A DNA stretch of 64,000 bases from assembly GCA_030141605.1 (NCBI GenBank), contig JAQGDQ010000690.1, forward strand, positions 1 through 64,000, in the 5' to 3' direction. Below are positions 11,801 to 20,686 of the stretch, one piece after another. Position numbers and translations under genes: made by a program. The DNA comes from Tubiluchus corallicola. Its lineage: Eukaryota > Priapulida > Priapulimorpha > Priapulimorphida > Tubiluchidae. The first letter of the stretch is position 1. Each line of letters opens with the position of its first letter. The notes beneath the pieces were generated by a model that had not been told where the DNA came from, did no database searches, and saw only the letters and a program-made list of their open reading frames with translations.

Positions 11801-14800
11801 GGCGACGGCAATCGACTCAAAAAACTTTGCATAACAGTGTCAATATTTTTGTTCCACCTAATTAAAATGAAGCATTTGAGTGTGATCAATGAGCCTTTCC
11901 TACTTTTACGTCATCTTTACTCCACTTTTATGCACTATAATATACGTAGAAACAATCACGCTAAGTACAGCTTTGTTTGAAACCAGGTACATTTATCACG
12001 CACTAATACGCTAGCATAGCGGTTTTGCTTTGAATCCGTCACCTGTTCGTCCGCTGCAATTAACCTCGTTGCTCAAGAATTTGTGCAAGCTGAACGTTTA
12101 ATCACATGATTACAGGTTTGTTTTCGAAGTTCAAACACCTTTTCGCACAACGTTTAATCAATTAGCTGTTATGTTGCTGATGCAGAGGTAGTAATCTGCC
12201 AGTATTCTTTGGGACTTTATAAGTGCAAGCATCAGAGAGCAACTAAGAAGATAGAGTTAACTTTGAGAAATAAAGCATAAACATAAAGACCTAACATCTA
12301 AATCTCTCCCAACCTCTGCAGTGCATACAATGCTGAAGAGTGATGACTCGTACTTCTACATCCATGATAATAAAACTACATATTATTGTTAACAGATTAT
12401 AGGTATAACTATTCCAACATTAATGAACTTCTAACTACGGCCAAATCACGTTGAAAACACCGGATCTCGTCTGATCACCGAAGTTAAGCAACGTAGAGCC
12501 TGGTTAGTGCTTGGATGGGTGACCACCTAGGAATACCAGGTGCTGTAGGCGTGCGGGATGCCCACACTGTACCTCGACATTAGGCGGAGAAGCTGTACAA
12601 GCAGCCAACAGCTAGAGGGCGGAGGAGGTCAAGTAGCCCAACTCCCGTGTAGAGGAGTAAACCTTCTAAATCAGGAGTGGAGCCCCGAGGGCGGACCAGT
12701 GCAGCATGCTCACTGACTCCGGCAGCTCCTGCTGCCAACCTGGTGCCAAACGTATCGCTCCGCTTTCCTTTGGACTACACCAGGGAGGAAGAGAGGGGGT
12801 TCCTGTGGCCTGGGCAACTCAGGATCTCCATACACCTTGCCCAGGCGTGCGCCCTGGAGACGTTCAAGGATCGGACTCTCTTGGAGCACATTCCATTGTC
12901 TTCTGAGACAGAAGGATGCCAACAACAACAAATGAACTTCTAAAATGAGTGGCTAGAATAGTGACGAAAGTGCACAAAACTCAAGCGCTAACCGAAGAAT
13001 TTATTTCACTTGAACAAACTAAAACTGCTTTTTAACTAATTGTATGAAAAATATCTAATTATTTTGAAGAATAAATTACACATCGTGATTGCTTCTTGTC
13101 TGTGGTCAGAAAAACAATGAAAGTTGAAAATAACATAATGTAATATTAAAGGAAGACCGGACGATTGTTTAGACTCGATCTCATTTTAATTTACTGTCCA
13201 AAATATACATTTTCAATTGTTCCTTATATGTTTGAATAATTAGCTTAGAAAGTTAATTAACGGCAACCGAACACAGCTGTTGCTTACGTCAGAAACTAAC
13301 CACTGTTTGTGAAATAACAGGCATTCCCTTGCGCATCAAGCACATTTGCATAGGTGTTACAGTACTGTTTAAACACATGATGTCACGAAAATGGGCTTTA
13401 CATCATACAACGTCAAAAACTAACACAGCAGTTCATGATCATGATTATTAACAGTAAAACTACATTCATCGGCTAACAGATTCAGTTGGTTAATTAAGTC
13501 AAAACAAGTCCATCTCAAAATCAATCTACTAACCAGCACCTGCTGTATTTTGAAATACAAACCTTGCAACACCACTATCCCAGAAAGCTTCAAATAGCTC
13601 CACCTGTTGGGCATAACGGTAATCTTCCACATCGGCTGGGCTAACAGATTCAGTTGGTTAATTAAGTCAAAACAATTCCATCTCAAAATCAATCTACTAA
13701 CCAGCACCTGCTGTATTTTGAAATACAAACCTTGCAATACCGCTATCCCAGAAAGCTTCAAACAGCTCCACCTGTTGGACGTAACTATAATCTTCCACAT
13801 CGGCTGGGCTAAAGCAGTTAAACTCGATGAGCGCTTGAAAGCAAGCGACGGCTTTTTCCATGTGACCGGCTTGACGAAGAAAGTAACATTGTTGTAAAAA
13901 CAAATCTGAAACAAACCAATTTAGAAATCAATAAATAATTCAATTGCAGATGCACAACACTAGCACCAATACTTTCAACATGTCGGAACCTTTACGGGAA
14001 AATCAGACAAGTGATTGAACTTAAACTCATTTCCATTTTTTATCTTTAATGTAGCGCAAAATTTTCAAGTTCATTATGATGTATTTGTATTGTCCATAAT
14101 ATACATTTTGTTGCCTAAAAGAGTTAGCAAATGCTTCTAGTATTTGAACAGCTAGCTTGAAAATTTAGTTAACAGCAACCGAACACAGCTATCACTCACG
14201 TCACAAACTAATCACGCTTTGCGCAATGGTAGACCATCTTCCATGCGCATTAAGCATGCTTGCGCAAGCGGAGATTGTTGTAAGTTACTGATGTGATGTC
14301 ACGAAAATGGGCTCTATGTCATACTGACGTCACAGATGAACACCGCAGTTCACGACCATGCTTATCACGGTACTGCGCCTATTTGTCGGTCACGCAAATC
14401 TGACAAAAGAACGTCATTGCCAGCCTTAGTCTTACTTAACCATAAGCTACTTAACCATAAGTTACTTAAGTGTAAGTTACTTAACCATAAGTTACTTAAC
14501 CATAAGCTACTTAACCGTAAGTTACTTAAGTGTAAGTTAATTAACTGTAGCCATACATTGTCTTCTAGTTATATAGTTCATACTGTAGAATATTAATAAA
14601 GATACACACTACATACCAAGCATATTTTCTTCCAGATGCGGCAAGGCATGATGAGATTTGAACGTGCCCTCGTGTAGCCCCACGAGAACACCGAAACACT
14701 TGCTGTACTTTGACGTCATCCCGGTAAACGAAAACGACGGCAGATGAGTTTGGGAAAACGTCAGATATTCCCGCCAGACGTCCGGCCGATTGGGATGAAT

Positions 14801-17800
14801 GAACGCAAATTTATCCCAAGCCTGAGAAAGATGGAAAGAAATTAGGTAAAGACTTTTAACAACATATAAAAAGGTTCAAAGACAATATGATTGATTATTT
14901 GTTTATTTATTTATTTGGTTTTAAGGCTGGAAAAACTGATTTACCAAATCACTAACTGGTTGACTAACTGACCAATTAACTATGCAAAAATGCATGAATA
15001 TGCCAGCAGAAGGGATAATCGTCATTTATGACGACTTCCTAAATCGGATATCACTTTGTCGACAACAAAGTTCCTACCTTAACAAGTCTATCCGTGTTCC
15101 ACAAATCAACGGCTAACTTCAACTGCATAATCCGCAGGGATGTTTCCGTCGGATTGCTCTCGATCGCTCTGTCCAAAATCGCCATTTTTCGCTCCAGCAA
15201 TGCTCTCGTCGATCCCTTTTCCGTCACGGCAAGGTGAAGCTCATCCTGGAATTTCAGGAACTCCAGCCAGGATGAAACGTCTGATGGATTTTCTCGGAGA
15301 CGCCTATTATAATTGGTTACTTTTTCCGCTAGACGGCAACTGAGTCCGAGGGTGTCAGATTCGTTAGATTTTGGCTGTTCGACAGAAGGGGCTTGACCCG
15401 TGACGTATAGCATGGTGACCGGATCTAAAATTCCCAAGGTACCTCCAACGTTGTCTACATCGGGCAAAGGGATACTAGCCAACGGAACATCCTGTAACGC
15501 CATTCTCTCAAGCTCGATGAAATCCGGCAGTGGCTCAGACGGGTCCTCCCTGCTCATAGCTGTCGTCATGGTAACGGACTCTTCATTTTGCACATCTCGC
15601 ACGGCCATTTTATCGCTGTACCGCATGAGTCGCCGACCGTCCTCTCTCTTTTTGAGTTTGTTCATCAAAGCCCGGTAAACCTCACAGTCAAATCCTAAAC
15701 ACACGTGAAAGCGACGGTGCTTAGACTTGTGCATCTTGTACGTGGAACCGTACAGGATGTTGTCCACGTCCTGTTTCCTGTCAATCCGGTATGCGTGCTC
15801 CGGTTCAACTCGCATGTCCTCGAAGAAGATCCGGCGTCCTGAGTTGACCAGCGGTCTTTTAGACTCAATCGCACTAGAAACACAAGTATTGTTACGGTTA
15901 ATATTACACAACTATGAGGATTAGGCTAAAACAGTAAATCTAAACTTTAGGACAATCTGTACATCTGCTAAACAAGTCATAGTCTTGCACAGTGACAACT
16001 TTACGACAATCCAGGTTCACTGCAAAAACTAATGAGTAGCCCATCTAATTCAAAGAAGGTGGATGAATAAAAATAATGGTTCTATCCTGCAAAAGTGAAT
16101 GAAAATATGTAGAAAGGACCAAAGCGAGACCCTACATTCAGCGACGGGCTAAGTACGGCAGACAGTGACGGCGAGAAACGGAAACGGCTGATTGTCAAGA
16201 ATAATTCTCTAAGATTAAAAAAGGGACATGCAGATGTGTCTTAGTCTGGCCCACATTTAGATGGCTGCACATCCCGTTCGTGAAGAAATGCAATAAGATG
16301 GGTAAAACCACGCAGGGGCGGGTTTTTCGGCTGTCACCCAATTTCTGTTGAACGTGTTCAGTGTTGCTAAACATCAGACAGTGACACTTAGCAACTCCCT
16401 TGCTTTAGAATAAAGTTTATTGTTAAAAAATTGCCTTACAAGGTGTTGTGTTTTATTTCTCTCGGAAGGCTCGTAAACACTTCGTCAAATTAAACTAGTT
16501 TATTAAGCGAGAACGCGAAATGTTTACAGTAAACGTGAAAATCTGGAAAACGTTTGAGTGTATCTGAAAATGCAAGTATACAAGAGAATGTGTAAGTGGC
16601 GTCCGTGCGAATCTACTTCAGCGGCCAACTTCGCCTTATATATAAGTGCCAGGGAATATTCTAGAAGATTCTTTCTAGAATATTCTAAAAGGTAAGATTG
16701 TTCTATTATGTAATGGAACATGAACATTCTACAATATTCTATTTAATTCTAGTAGATACCAGCGATCTCCACAACACAAGGAATAAACATCATGTGCATA
16801 TTCTAAATAATCTATACCTTTAACAGTAGTACAGTCATCTGTTTGCTTCGCTCCATTTAACGTATTTTTGTTGTTGTTTATGTCATTAATTAAGTCTTAT
16901 CCATGTTGAGAGTTGTTCATAAGTTAATATCTTCTGTTGTGCTCACAGCACTGCAATGAATTGTTAATTTGTGATTGTATTTTAATATTATTTTCATAAC
17001 ACTGCAAAAGTGGCTAACTTGGTTTAAATCATCGATCCTGGTGCATCATCATCGTTAGCATCAATTCGCTATCATTGCCATCACCACCACCATTGTCATC
17101 AGCATTAATATCACCATCGTTGTCAGCATTATCATCAACATTAACATCCTTCTTATCGTCTTTTCGACTCCATTTGTTTTGCTCCAATTAACGTATTTTT
17201 TGTTATTGTTGTTTATGTCATAAATTAAAACTTATCGATGTTGAGCATAGCTCATAAGTTAATTTCTTCTGCTGCGCTCATAGCACTGCAATGCATTGTT
17301 AATTTGTAATTGTAAAACTTGTAAATTTTTGTATAATTGTGCTGCAATGCATTGTTAATTTGGAATTGTAAAACTAGTAAATTTTTGTATAATTGTGCTG
17401 CAATGCATTGTTAATTTGTAATTGTAAAACTAGTAAATTTTTGTATAATTGTGCTGAATGGATAAATCTAATCTAAACAGGTATTTTTAATCTTGCGTCC
17501 ATGAAGGTTTCTTATCTAATACAAACAATGCTTAAAGGAAAAGGTAAGGAATTTCAAAGTCTGAAAAACTTTCCAGAAACTTGCATCGTTTACCATCATT
17601 CTTACTTGTTTGAGAAACTTGTGTAAGTGGGGAAAAATTCTTAAAAGTTTAAAATGTTTGCGCCAACTGGTAAGATGCCACTGTTTCGGTATCCCAGCGT
17701 GCATCACTGGCCCACCAAAAAAGTGTTACTAATCTGACAAACAAGTTAAAGTGATGCACATTGGTTTAGTTAGTGACGAGCATGCTACGAATGCTCTGAA

Positions 17801-18285
17801 TATTTTCTAAAATTCTATGCACTGTTATCTAAACTTGTTTCAAACGACACAGCGTTAAAGTGGCTCCACCCAATGGTGTTTAAATTTACAAGTTTTCTAC
17901 AGAGTTACTGCCAATGCAAGCTCTGTATGCAATAATACAGCAAATAACTGGTGCAAAATTTCAAGACATTTTTTCAGCCTTATGTAAGTTCTGCTTTCTT
18001 GACCTATAAAAGTCATTAATCGGGAAGATTCTTTGCAATAAATGCTGGATGACTTGTTTGGGGCAAATGACTTTAAGCACATACCCATCCTTTTGTTTCT
18101 CGGCTGTCTGATTGCCTTTATTCTCGCCCAACTGCCTCTTGGACCTCCTTGACCCATGTTCTGGACTTCGTGACCTTGACCTGTGATGAGAGCTGTTGTC
18201 ATGACGACGCGCGTGTTTGTGCTTCCGCCTTTCTTTACGGGATCTCTTTGCTTTGACTGGCTTCTTATCTTTATCTTTGCTCAAC
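5743..18285 (-). CDS. NRDE2: NRDE2-like nuclear RNA surveillance factor (partial, 8 exons)
   Basis: Exons in transcript order: 18285-18085, 15873-15078, 14821-14617, 13905-13731, 10954-10875, 9221-7918, 6953-6803, 5870-5743. All junctions have GT/AG and matching phase; about 1,013 codons are joined without a stop. Domains: a Lys/Arg/His/Ser-rich N-terminus; the conserved segment that in human NRDE2 binds the exosome helicase MTR4 (start of the second exon); then HAT-like helical repeats with Trp-x-x-(Tyr/Phe) motifs. Signature pieces are FLQQCYFLRQAGHMEKAV, EDDCEDPDRLVLFDD, GNTKDARKVFDTA and VWRMYLKFE. Known role: a nuclear-speckle partner of MTR4 that restrains exosome recruitment; the worm orthologue acts in nuclear RNAi. 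The initiator exon and the last roughly 65 codons were not found, so the ends are open. Confidence 0.92.
5935..6085. repeat. AT-rich microsatellites
   Basis: (TA)n tracts at about 5936-5950 and 6060-6083 flank TTACA pentamers at about 5965-5990. They lie in the intron between NRDE2 exons g and h. Confidence 0.85.
6245..6660. repeat. Dispersed repeat (partner at 41211-41460)
   Basis: About 415 bp that reappears in inverted orientation and shortened at 41211-41460, within XRN2 intron 3. Shared landmarks are the CTTACGTGAAAG edge, the TTCGCAAACAC centre and the GGCGGGTGAGCC/GGCTCGCCCACC edge. No terminal inverted repeat is evident; probably a non-autonomous transposon. Confidence 0.7.
6803..6953 (-). 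CDS. NRDE2: NRDE2 exon g
   Basis: Acceptor TTTTGCAG, donor TCAG|GTAAAA; 151 nt, phase 0 to 1. It encodes a HAT-repeat segment including GRLRRFFDRACAR and PWVFAIYSELLKQ, matching human TRRFFDTITRS...PWLFAIEAEKL. Confidence 0.92.
7085..7640. repeat. Dispersed repeat (partner at 43620-44130)
   Basis: Closely similar to 43740-44130 in the same orientation, for example around GAAGATCTGGGCTTG and CGAAGCAAAATGACTGCTT. Shorter pieces recur at 36890-36990 and 49855-49950. The 72-84 codon open frames here are not conserved in the partner. Confidence 0.75.
7721..7890. repeat. Perfect 30-bp inverted repeat hairpin
   Basis: 7721-7750 and 7861-7890 are exact reverse complements, separated by 110 bp of TATATAC-rich sequence. 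The right arm lies 27 bp from the splice donor of NRDE2 exon f. Confidence 0.9.
7918..9221 (-). CDS. NRDE2: NRDE2 exon f (large central exon)
   Basis: 1,304 nt, entering in phase 1 and leaving in phase 0; acceptor TTGTTACAG, donor TTCAG|GTAGCG. It encodes residues matching RHWRPWRPDK...EDCEDPERQVLFDDIG and GEEFIRNVF...GNTEDARKVFDTA of human NRDE2. Reading upstream of the acceptor stays open, so the 503-codon open frame overstates the exon. Confidence 0.95.
9365..10770. repeat. Minisatellite (about 39-42 bp) inside a dispersed repeat
   Basis: About 27 tandem copies (9686-10725) of a unit like GTGAAACATGTCGTTAAGTG followed by an A-run, ATCG and a T-run. The flanks (CTTTGAGCAAA... on the left, TCAAATGTTCAGC on the right) match a single unexpanded copy at 11628-11770. 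A block of about 250 bp is repeated at high similarity about 590 bp further on. The FHFKNDFFSLND-type frames are artefacts of the repeat. Confidence 0.92.
10875..10954 (-). CDS. NRDE2: NRDE2 exon e
   Basis: 80 nt, too short for an open-frame scan. Acceptor TTATTCAG, donor GAAG|GTAAGT. It encodes IGENGALGWSAWCKHRNG and then LPGSIE, matching human RAGEKGARGWKAWMHQQERG. It fits the phases of both neighbours exactly (two bases in from exon d, one base out to exon f), which is strong support. Confidence 0.93.
11008..11075. repeat. MITE end fragment (CGTTAAGCGAAACG motif)
   Basis: TTCGCTTAACGATGCTAA with a GACGTTAAGCGAAACGTCGT partner recurs near 20535-20612. The short units resemble those of the minisatellite at 9686-10725. 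Confidence 0.5.
11178..11498. mobile_element. pogo/Tigger-like MITE (TA target site)
   Basis: 321 bp flanked by TA on both sides. Left end CAGTCGACCCTCGTTA, right end CAGTCAACCCTCGTTA on the other strand. TA duplication plus CAGT-type ends is the Tc1/mariner-pogo pattern. A longer inverted relative lies at 56156-56566. Confidence 0.8.
11628..11770. repeat. Unexpanded copy of the 9.4-10.8 kb repeat
   Basis: It carries the same left context (CCAAGCCCT ... CTTTGAGCAAA) and right context (TTTCAAATGTTCAGC) as the minisatellite locus, but only one core unit. Confidence 0.7.
12435..12930 (+). mobile_element. 5S rRNA-derived SINE with 13-bp target duplication
   Basis: The element starts at CTACGGCC, has a nearly complete 5S rRNA head (to about 12551), a GC-rich body of about 360 bp, and an AAC-repeat tail. 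AATGAACTTCTAA is repeated exactly at both edges (12422-12434 and 12931-12943), which proves insertion as a unit by target-primed reverse transcription. 5S-headed SINEs are the SINE3 class. No T-run terminator follows the 5S part. The 88-codon open frame inside the body is not a gene. Confidence 0.9.
12481..12524 (+). promoter_or_regulatory. 5S-type internal Pol III promoter (box A to box C) of the SINE
   Basis: AAGTTAAGCAACG (box A) at 12481-12493 and the box C region, ending TGGATGGGTGACC, to 12524 are well preserved, so the SINE could still be a TFIIIA/Pol III template. Confidence 0.65.
13149..13450. mobile_element. MITE fragment (TTA family, inverted, truncated)
   Basis: It starts with AGGAAGACCGGACGATTG and follows the inverted sequence of 5012-5538 down to the GCAGTTCATGATCATG block, then breaks off. 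Confidence 0.65.
13471..13806 (-). repeat. 168-bp tandem duplication containing the end of NRDE2 exon d
   Basis: 13471-13638 and 13639-13806 are near-identical direct copies offset by 168 bp. The right copy is the real 3' half of exon d with its donor. The left copy is a decayed extra exon end and donor inside the intron. Confidence 0.88.
13731..13905 (-). CDS. NRDE2: NRDE2 exon d
   Basis: 175 nt; acceptor GTTTCAG, donor GCAAG|GTTTGT (weak). It encodes FLQQCYFLRQAGHMEKAV and ELFEAFWDSGIA, nearly the same as human FLQQCHFLRQAGHSEKAI ... EFFEPFWDSG. Its 3' half is duplicated in the following intron. Confidence 0.95.
14080..14400. mobile_element. MITE fragment (TTA family)
   Basis: It shares the CGAACACAGCT, GATGTCACGAAAATGGGC and GCAGTTCACGACCATG blocks with 13149-13450 and, inverted, with 5012-5538. 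Both ends are lost. Confidence 0.6.
14431..14550. repeat. 15-bp minisatellite
   Basis: About eight copies of CTTAACCATAAGTTA with CTTAAGTGTAAGTTA variants. The unit is divisible by three, so it gives a false LLNHK-repeat reading frame. Confidence 0.9.
14617..14821 (-). CDS. NRDE2: NRDE2 exon c
   Basis: 205 nt; acceptor TTTCTCAG, donor CTTG|GTATGT; phase 0 to 1. It encodes AWDKFAFIHPNRPDVWREYL and KYSKCFGVLVGLHEG, matching human EWQKLIFLHPNNTALWQKYL ... YGKCLSTLSAVKDG. Confidence 0.93.
15078..15873 (-). CDS. NRDE2: NRDE2 exon b (MTR4-binding segment and first HAT repeats)
   Basis: 796 nt; acceptor GTGTTTCTAG, donor AAG|GTAGGA. It begins AIESKRPLVNSGRRIFFEDM, aligned with the human segment around FVWLEDIQ...YKSLYRGDIARYKRK that contacts MTR4. 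It then has a less conserved acidic linker and NRRLRENPSDVSSWLEFL plus ERKMAILDRAIESNP, which match human NRRVRENPRDTQLWMAF and EKKLAILERAIESN. Confidence 0.95.
15881..16443. other. Intronic stretch left of the solo LTR
   Basis: This is intron between NRDE2 exons a and b. 16130-16430 is relatively GC-rich and could be remnant element sequence, but I recognise no coding motif or terminal repeat. Confidence 0.4.
16499..16504 (-). terminator. Polyadenylation signal in the solo LTR
   Basis: AATAAA on the minus strand, about 130 bp after the TATA box, with a second one at 16457-16452 close to the LTR end. Confidence 0.5.
16636..16645 (-). promoter_or_regulatory. TATA box of the solo LTR
   Basis: TTATATATAA, palindromic, 8 bp downstream (on the minus strand) of the heat-shock-element block. 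It predicts a start near 16606. Confidence 0.7.
16654..16739 (-). promoter_or_regulatory. Heat shock element cluster
   Basis: GAA-TA-TTC-TA-GAA-GA-TTC (16654-16671) is four alternating pentamer cores at perfect 2-nt spacing. A second block TTC-TA-GAA-TA-TTC (16673-16685) follows, and GAA-CA-TTC (16722-16729) lies further upstream. This is the trimer-binding pattern of HSF1. Confidence 0.75.
16855..17460. repeat. Local duplication plus 56-bp tandem repeat
   Basis: A block of about 150 bp at 16850-16990 is repeated at 17170-17310 around an ATC-rich stretch (17040-17160). A 56-bp unit containing GTAAATTTTTGTATAATTGT is then repeated three times (about 17290-17455). Confidence 0.85.
17530..17966. 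mobile_element. MITE, TTAA family (copy 2)
   Basis: It starts TTAAAGGAAAAGG and shares the CAACTGGTAAGATG, TAAACTTGTTTCAAA and GTTTAAATTTACAAG blocks with the other copies. The right terminal repeat is lost. It ends about 120 bp from NRDE2 exon a. Confidence 0.65.
18085..18285 (-). CDS. NRDE2: NRDE2 exon a (basic N-terminal exon)
   Basis: 201 nt; acceptor GCTCCAG, donor GATGG|GTATGT. Phase joins exactly to exon b (Gly codon split GG|T). It encodes the Lys/Arg/His-rich SRKERRKHKHARRHD and an RSRSRS stretch, like the basic tract of human NRDE2. No ATG is in frame; the reading frame opens at TTG and has a TAA 24 nt upstream of that, so an upstream exon must supply the start. Confidence 0.82.
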
Positions 18286-18403
18286 CTGGAGCGATGTGAG
18301 TGTTATAAAGAAATAAAAACGTTCGCAATAACTAAACATAAGTAAAATATTTGTAAGGAAATCACAAAGATTTGTACATTCTCTTCAAAAGTCAATATTA
18401 CTA

Positions 18404-19032
18404 TAGTCTAGTCTCGTTATCTCGCCACTGTCCATCTAGGGCAAATTTTTGGTGAGAGGCGAGTATGGCGAGATAACGGGAATATAACGAAGTTAGTCTA
18501 TATGTATATGCATAATAGTTGATTAACATAGTGTTCCTCTATGTACATATAAAATATATTTCGCATTATGATACCAATCAACATTAAATCAGAAATGAAA
18601 AAATGTCTTAAAAATAATCTTAGAATGTTAATTTTTTATTTAAAAAACCCTTTTCGAGTATACACTTATCGGTGACGCTTAACTTTCTCTGCGCATTAAC
18701 CAACCACAGCACTCCTAATCTAATCCTGGTGAGACACACACTAGATTAATTATGTCTGTCTATCGAGTACAGCAGCATTGTCTACATACCGCGGTTAAAT
18801 TGATCGACACGCGGTATATGTATTGATCGATTCACCTCTGAGTTTGTCTGTTTGGCGACATAACGAATATAGTTTACATAAGCACTCATCCTAGCATGAC
18901 GTGGCGAGGGCGAGAAGCGAGGGTGGCGACTTAACGAGGTAAATATCAAAGCAGGAAATCCGTCCTGGTACTTTCTATGGCGAGAGACAAGTTTGGCGGC
19001 ATAACGAGGGGCGAGATAACGGGGCTAGACTG
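18404..19032. mobile_element. pogo-like MITE (TA target site)
   Basis: 629 bp. The ends TAGTCTAGTCTCGTTATCTC and CAGTCTAGCCCCGTTATCTC (other strand) are mirror copies followed by GCC, flanked by TA. Several internal GGCGAGATAACG-type motifs. No coding capacity. Confidence 0.8.
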
Positions 19033-19214
19033 TATATACTTTTCTTAATAAATCCGCCTTGATGTCAAGATAAATGGATTGCTTTCACTACGTAGTAACT
19101 GGGCCACATTGACCATTGCACATTTGACAACTTCTTGTGGTGTGTTACTTAAACAAAATCTTGTAAATAAACAAATATTTGTTCGTTATTGAGTACTGCT
19201 ATTAAATATTAGTT

Positions 19215-19312
19215 TTATTTCTACACATGCACAGTTTGCACTCACATGCGAGCACACACGCGCGCACGCACAGTTTGCACACACATGCGAGCACACACAC
19301 GCGCACGCACAG
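19215..19312. repeat. CA/CG-rich duplication
   Basis: Two copies of a block of about 42 bp containing GCACAGTTTGCAC, ACATGCGAGCACACAC and CGCGCACGCACAG. Confidence 0.8.
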
Positions 19313-19320
19313 TTGTTGCA

Positions 19321-19749
19321 GGTCAAAGGTTAAGTGTGCCGTAGCAAACGTGTCTTCATTACAACCGTCATGTGATATTTGGGTAAAGTAAAGCTGTCTG
19401 CTGCATCAGTTGTAGTAATTTGTAAAATTCAGCTGTAATCAGTCGGTGCAAGTCGCGTGAAGTGTACGACAGCAATGCCTGTTGACTAGAACAGAACCGT
19501 CACATGACTTGTGTGTAAAACAAAGCCACATCAGTTCAGTAGTTTCAGTTGTTTTACGTTGACTTTACTTAATTATACATTAGTCTGTGCTTAGAGTGAT
19601 TTACTAGCAGGATCTTGCTTGGAAACAGAAAAAACGAACTAGGTAATGTTCTAGCTAGATGTTAAAACTGTTACTATTATTATAGCACGGGCCGCGAGGC
19701 GTTGTCAAGTGTACACAAATGCATTGTCTGGTACACTTAACCTTTGACC
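19321..19749. mobile_element. MITE with GGTCAAAGGTTAAGTGT ends
   Basis: The left end GGTCAAAGGTTAAGTGTGCC is mirrored by the right end on the other strand. A shorter copy with the same ends is at 57738-57991. No target duplication could be fixed. Confidence 0.75.
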
Positions 19750-20075
19750 TTCGACCTTTTCACGATCACCATCAATTGCCGGAACTGTGAAAAGGCTTAA
19801 TAAACTATTGCTATAAGTGTACCCGGGTGATATGGTGCCATCATCGTCGGTGTCCTTTGAACGTTGCTCAGAGACTACGACGCTCGCTGCCGTAAAACTT
19901 TCGTTCTGTAGCCAATCGAAATCACCTTAGATCAATCAAAAAAGAAATTAAACGAATCATTGACAGTTAAGTTCACTAACGTTTTTCTTTTACTAATAGG
20001 TACCATTATGACCTTTGTTACTTTATTAGTAAAGGTATAAATCAATTTAAATGAAATTATTCATTCATCGCAGCC
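19750..20075. other. Intergenic stretch, no feature recognised
   Basis: Between the MITE and a local duplication; no exon, RNA gene or repeat seen. Confidence 0.4.
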
Positions 20076-20257
20076 TATATCAAAATCGTAATTACATATT
20101 ATGTTTTCCTTATGTTTCCTTGCTAATATTACATCATTTACTTTATTTCAAAATTATTTCAATATTTATATCAAGATCGTAATTACATATTATGTTTTCC
20201 TTATGTTTCCTTGTTATTATTACATCATTTACTTTATTACATCAATTTCATTAAATC
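20076..20257. repeat. 91-bp tandem duplication
   Basis: Two direct copies offset by 91 bp, sharing ATCGTAATTACATATTATG and TTTCCTTATGTTTCCTTG. A short imperfect hairpin (GGTGAGTGT ... ACACTCACC) follows at 20310-20347. Confidence 0.85.
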
Positions 20258-20686
20258 ATCTACAGCAGCACGTATAACTTTAAAATATTTTTCATTTTCA
20301 TTTAAGTAAGGTGAGTGTGTTAATGACCGTATGGTCGTACACTCACCTCACACTACTCAGATCATTTTATTTATTGTTTATTTATGTGTACAACATTGTA
20401 TTTTGATGTGTGAAAATAAAATTCATAGTCCATAGTTCATAGTTTGCAAATAATTTGCAATTATAACTGCAGAATAAACAACAAAAATTAACTTGGTTCG
20501 TAAGCCTGTTACAAAAGATTTCAACTTACCTACAGTAAGTTGTCGCTTAACGATGCTAATGCATTTCAGCAAAATGCGACGTTAAGCAAAACGTCGTTAA
20601 ATTAAACCAAGATTTTTGTACAAAGTAATGTAAAAGATTCAATATACGTTCCAGTGGCAAAAATCAAAAATCAGCGTATAATCTAA

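Larger units (their letters stand above)
16444..16776 (-). mobile_element. Solo LTR with heat-shock promoter layout
   Basis: 333 bp bounded by the 5-bp direct repeat CAAGG (16439-16443 and 16777-16781), with LTR termini TGTTGTG/CACAACA. On the minus strand the order is U3 with heat shock elements (16739 down to 16654), TATA box (16645-16636), and polyadenylation signals AATAAA (16504-16499 and 16457-16452), as expected for U3-R-U5. No internal retrotransposon part remains, so it arose by LTR-LTR recombination. It lies in the NRDE2 intron between exons a and b, in the same sense as the gene. The superfamily (Ty3 or other with 5-bp duplication) is not determinable. Confidence 0.88.

Noticed and set aside
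12433-12551. Working 5S rRNA gene
   Set aside because: No T-run terminator, several substitutions, and it is part of a 496-bp unit with target duplications.
12677-12943. 88-codon frame on the plus strand
   Set aside because: It lies in the GC-rich SINE body and ends in the target duplication.
16524-16727. 67-codon minus-strand frame
   Set aside because: It runs through the LTR promoter and R region.
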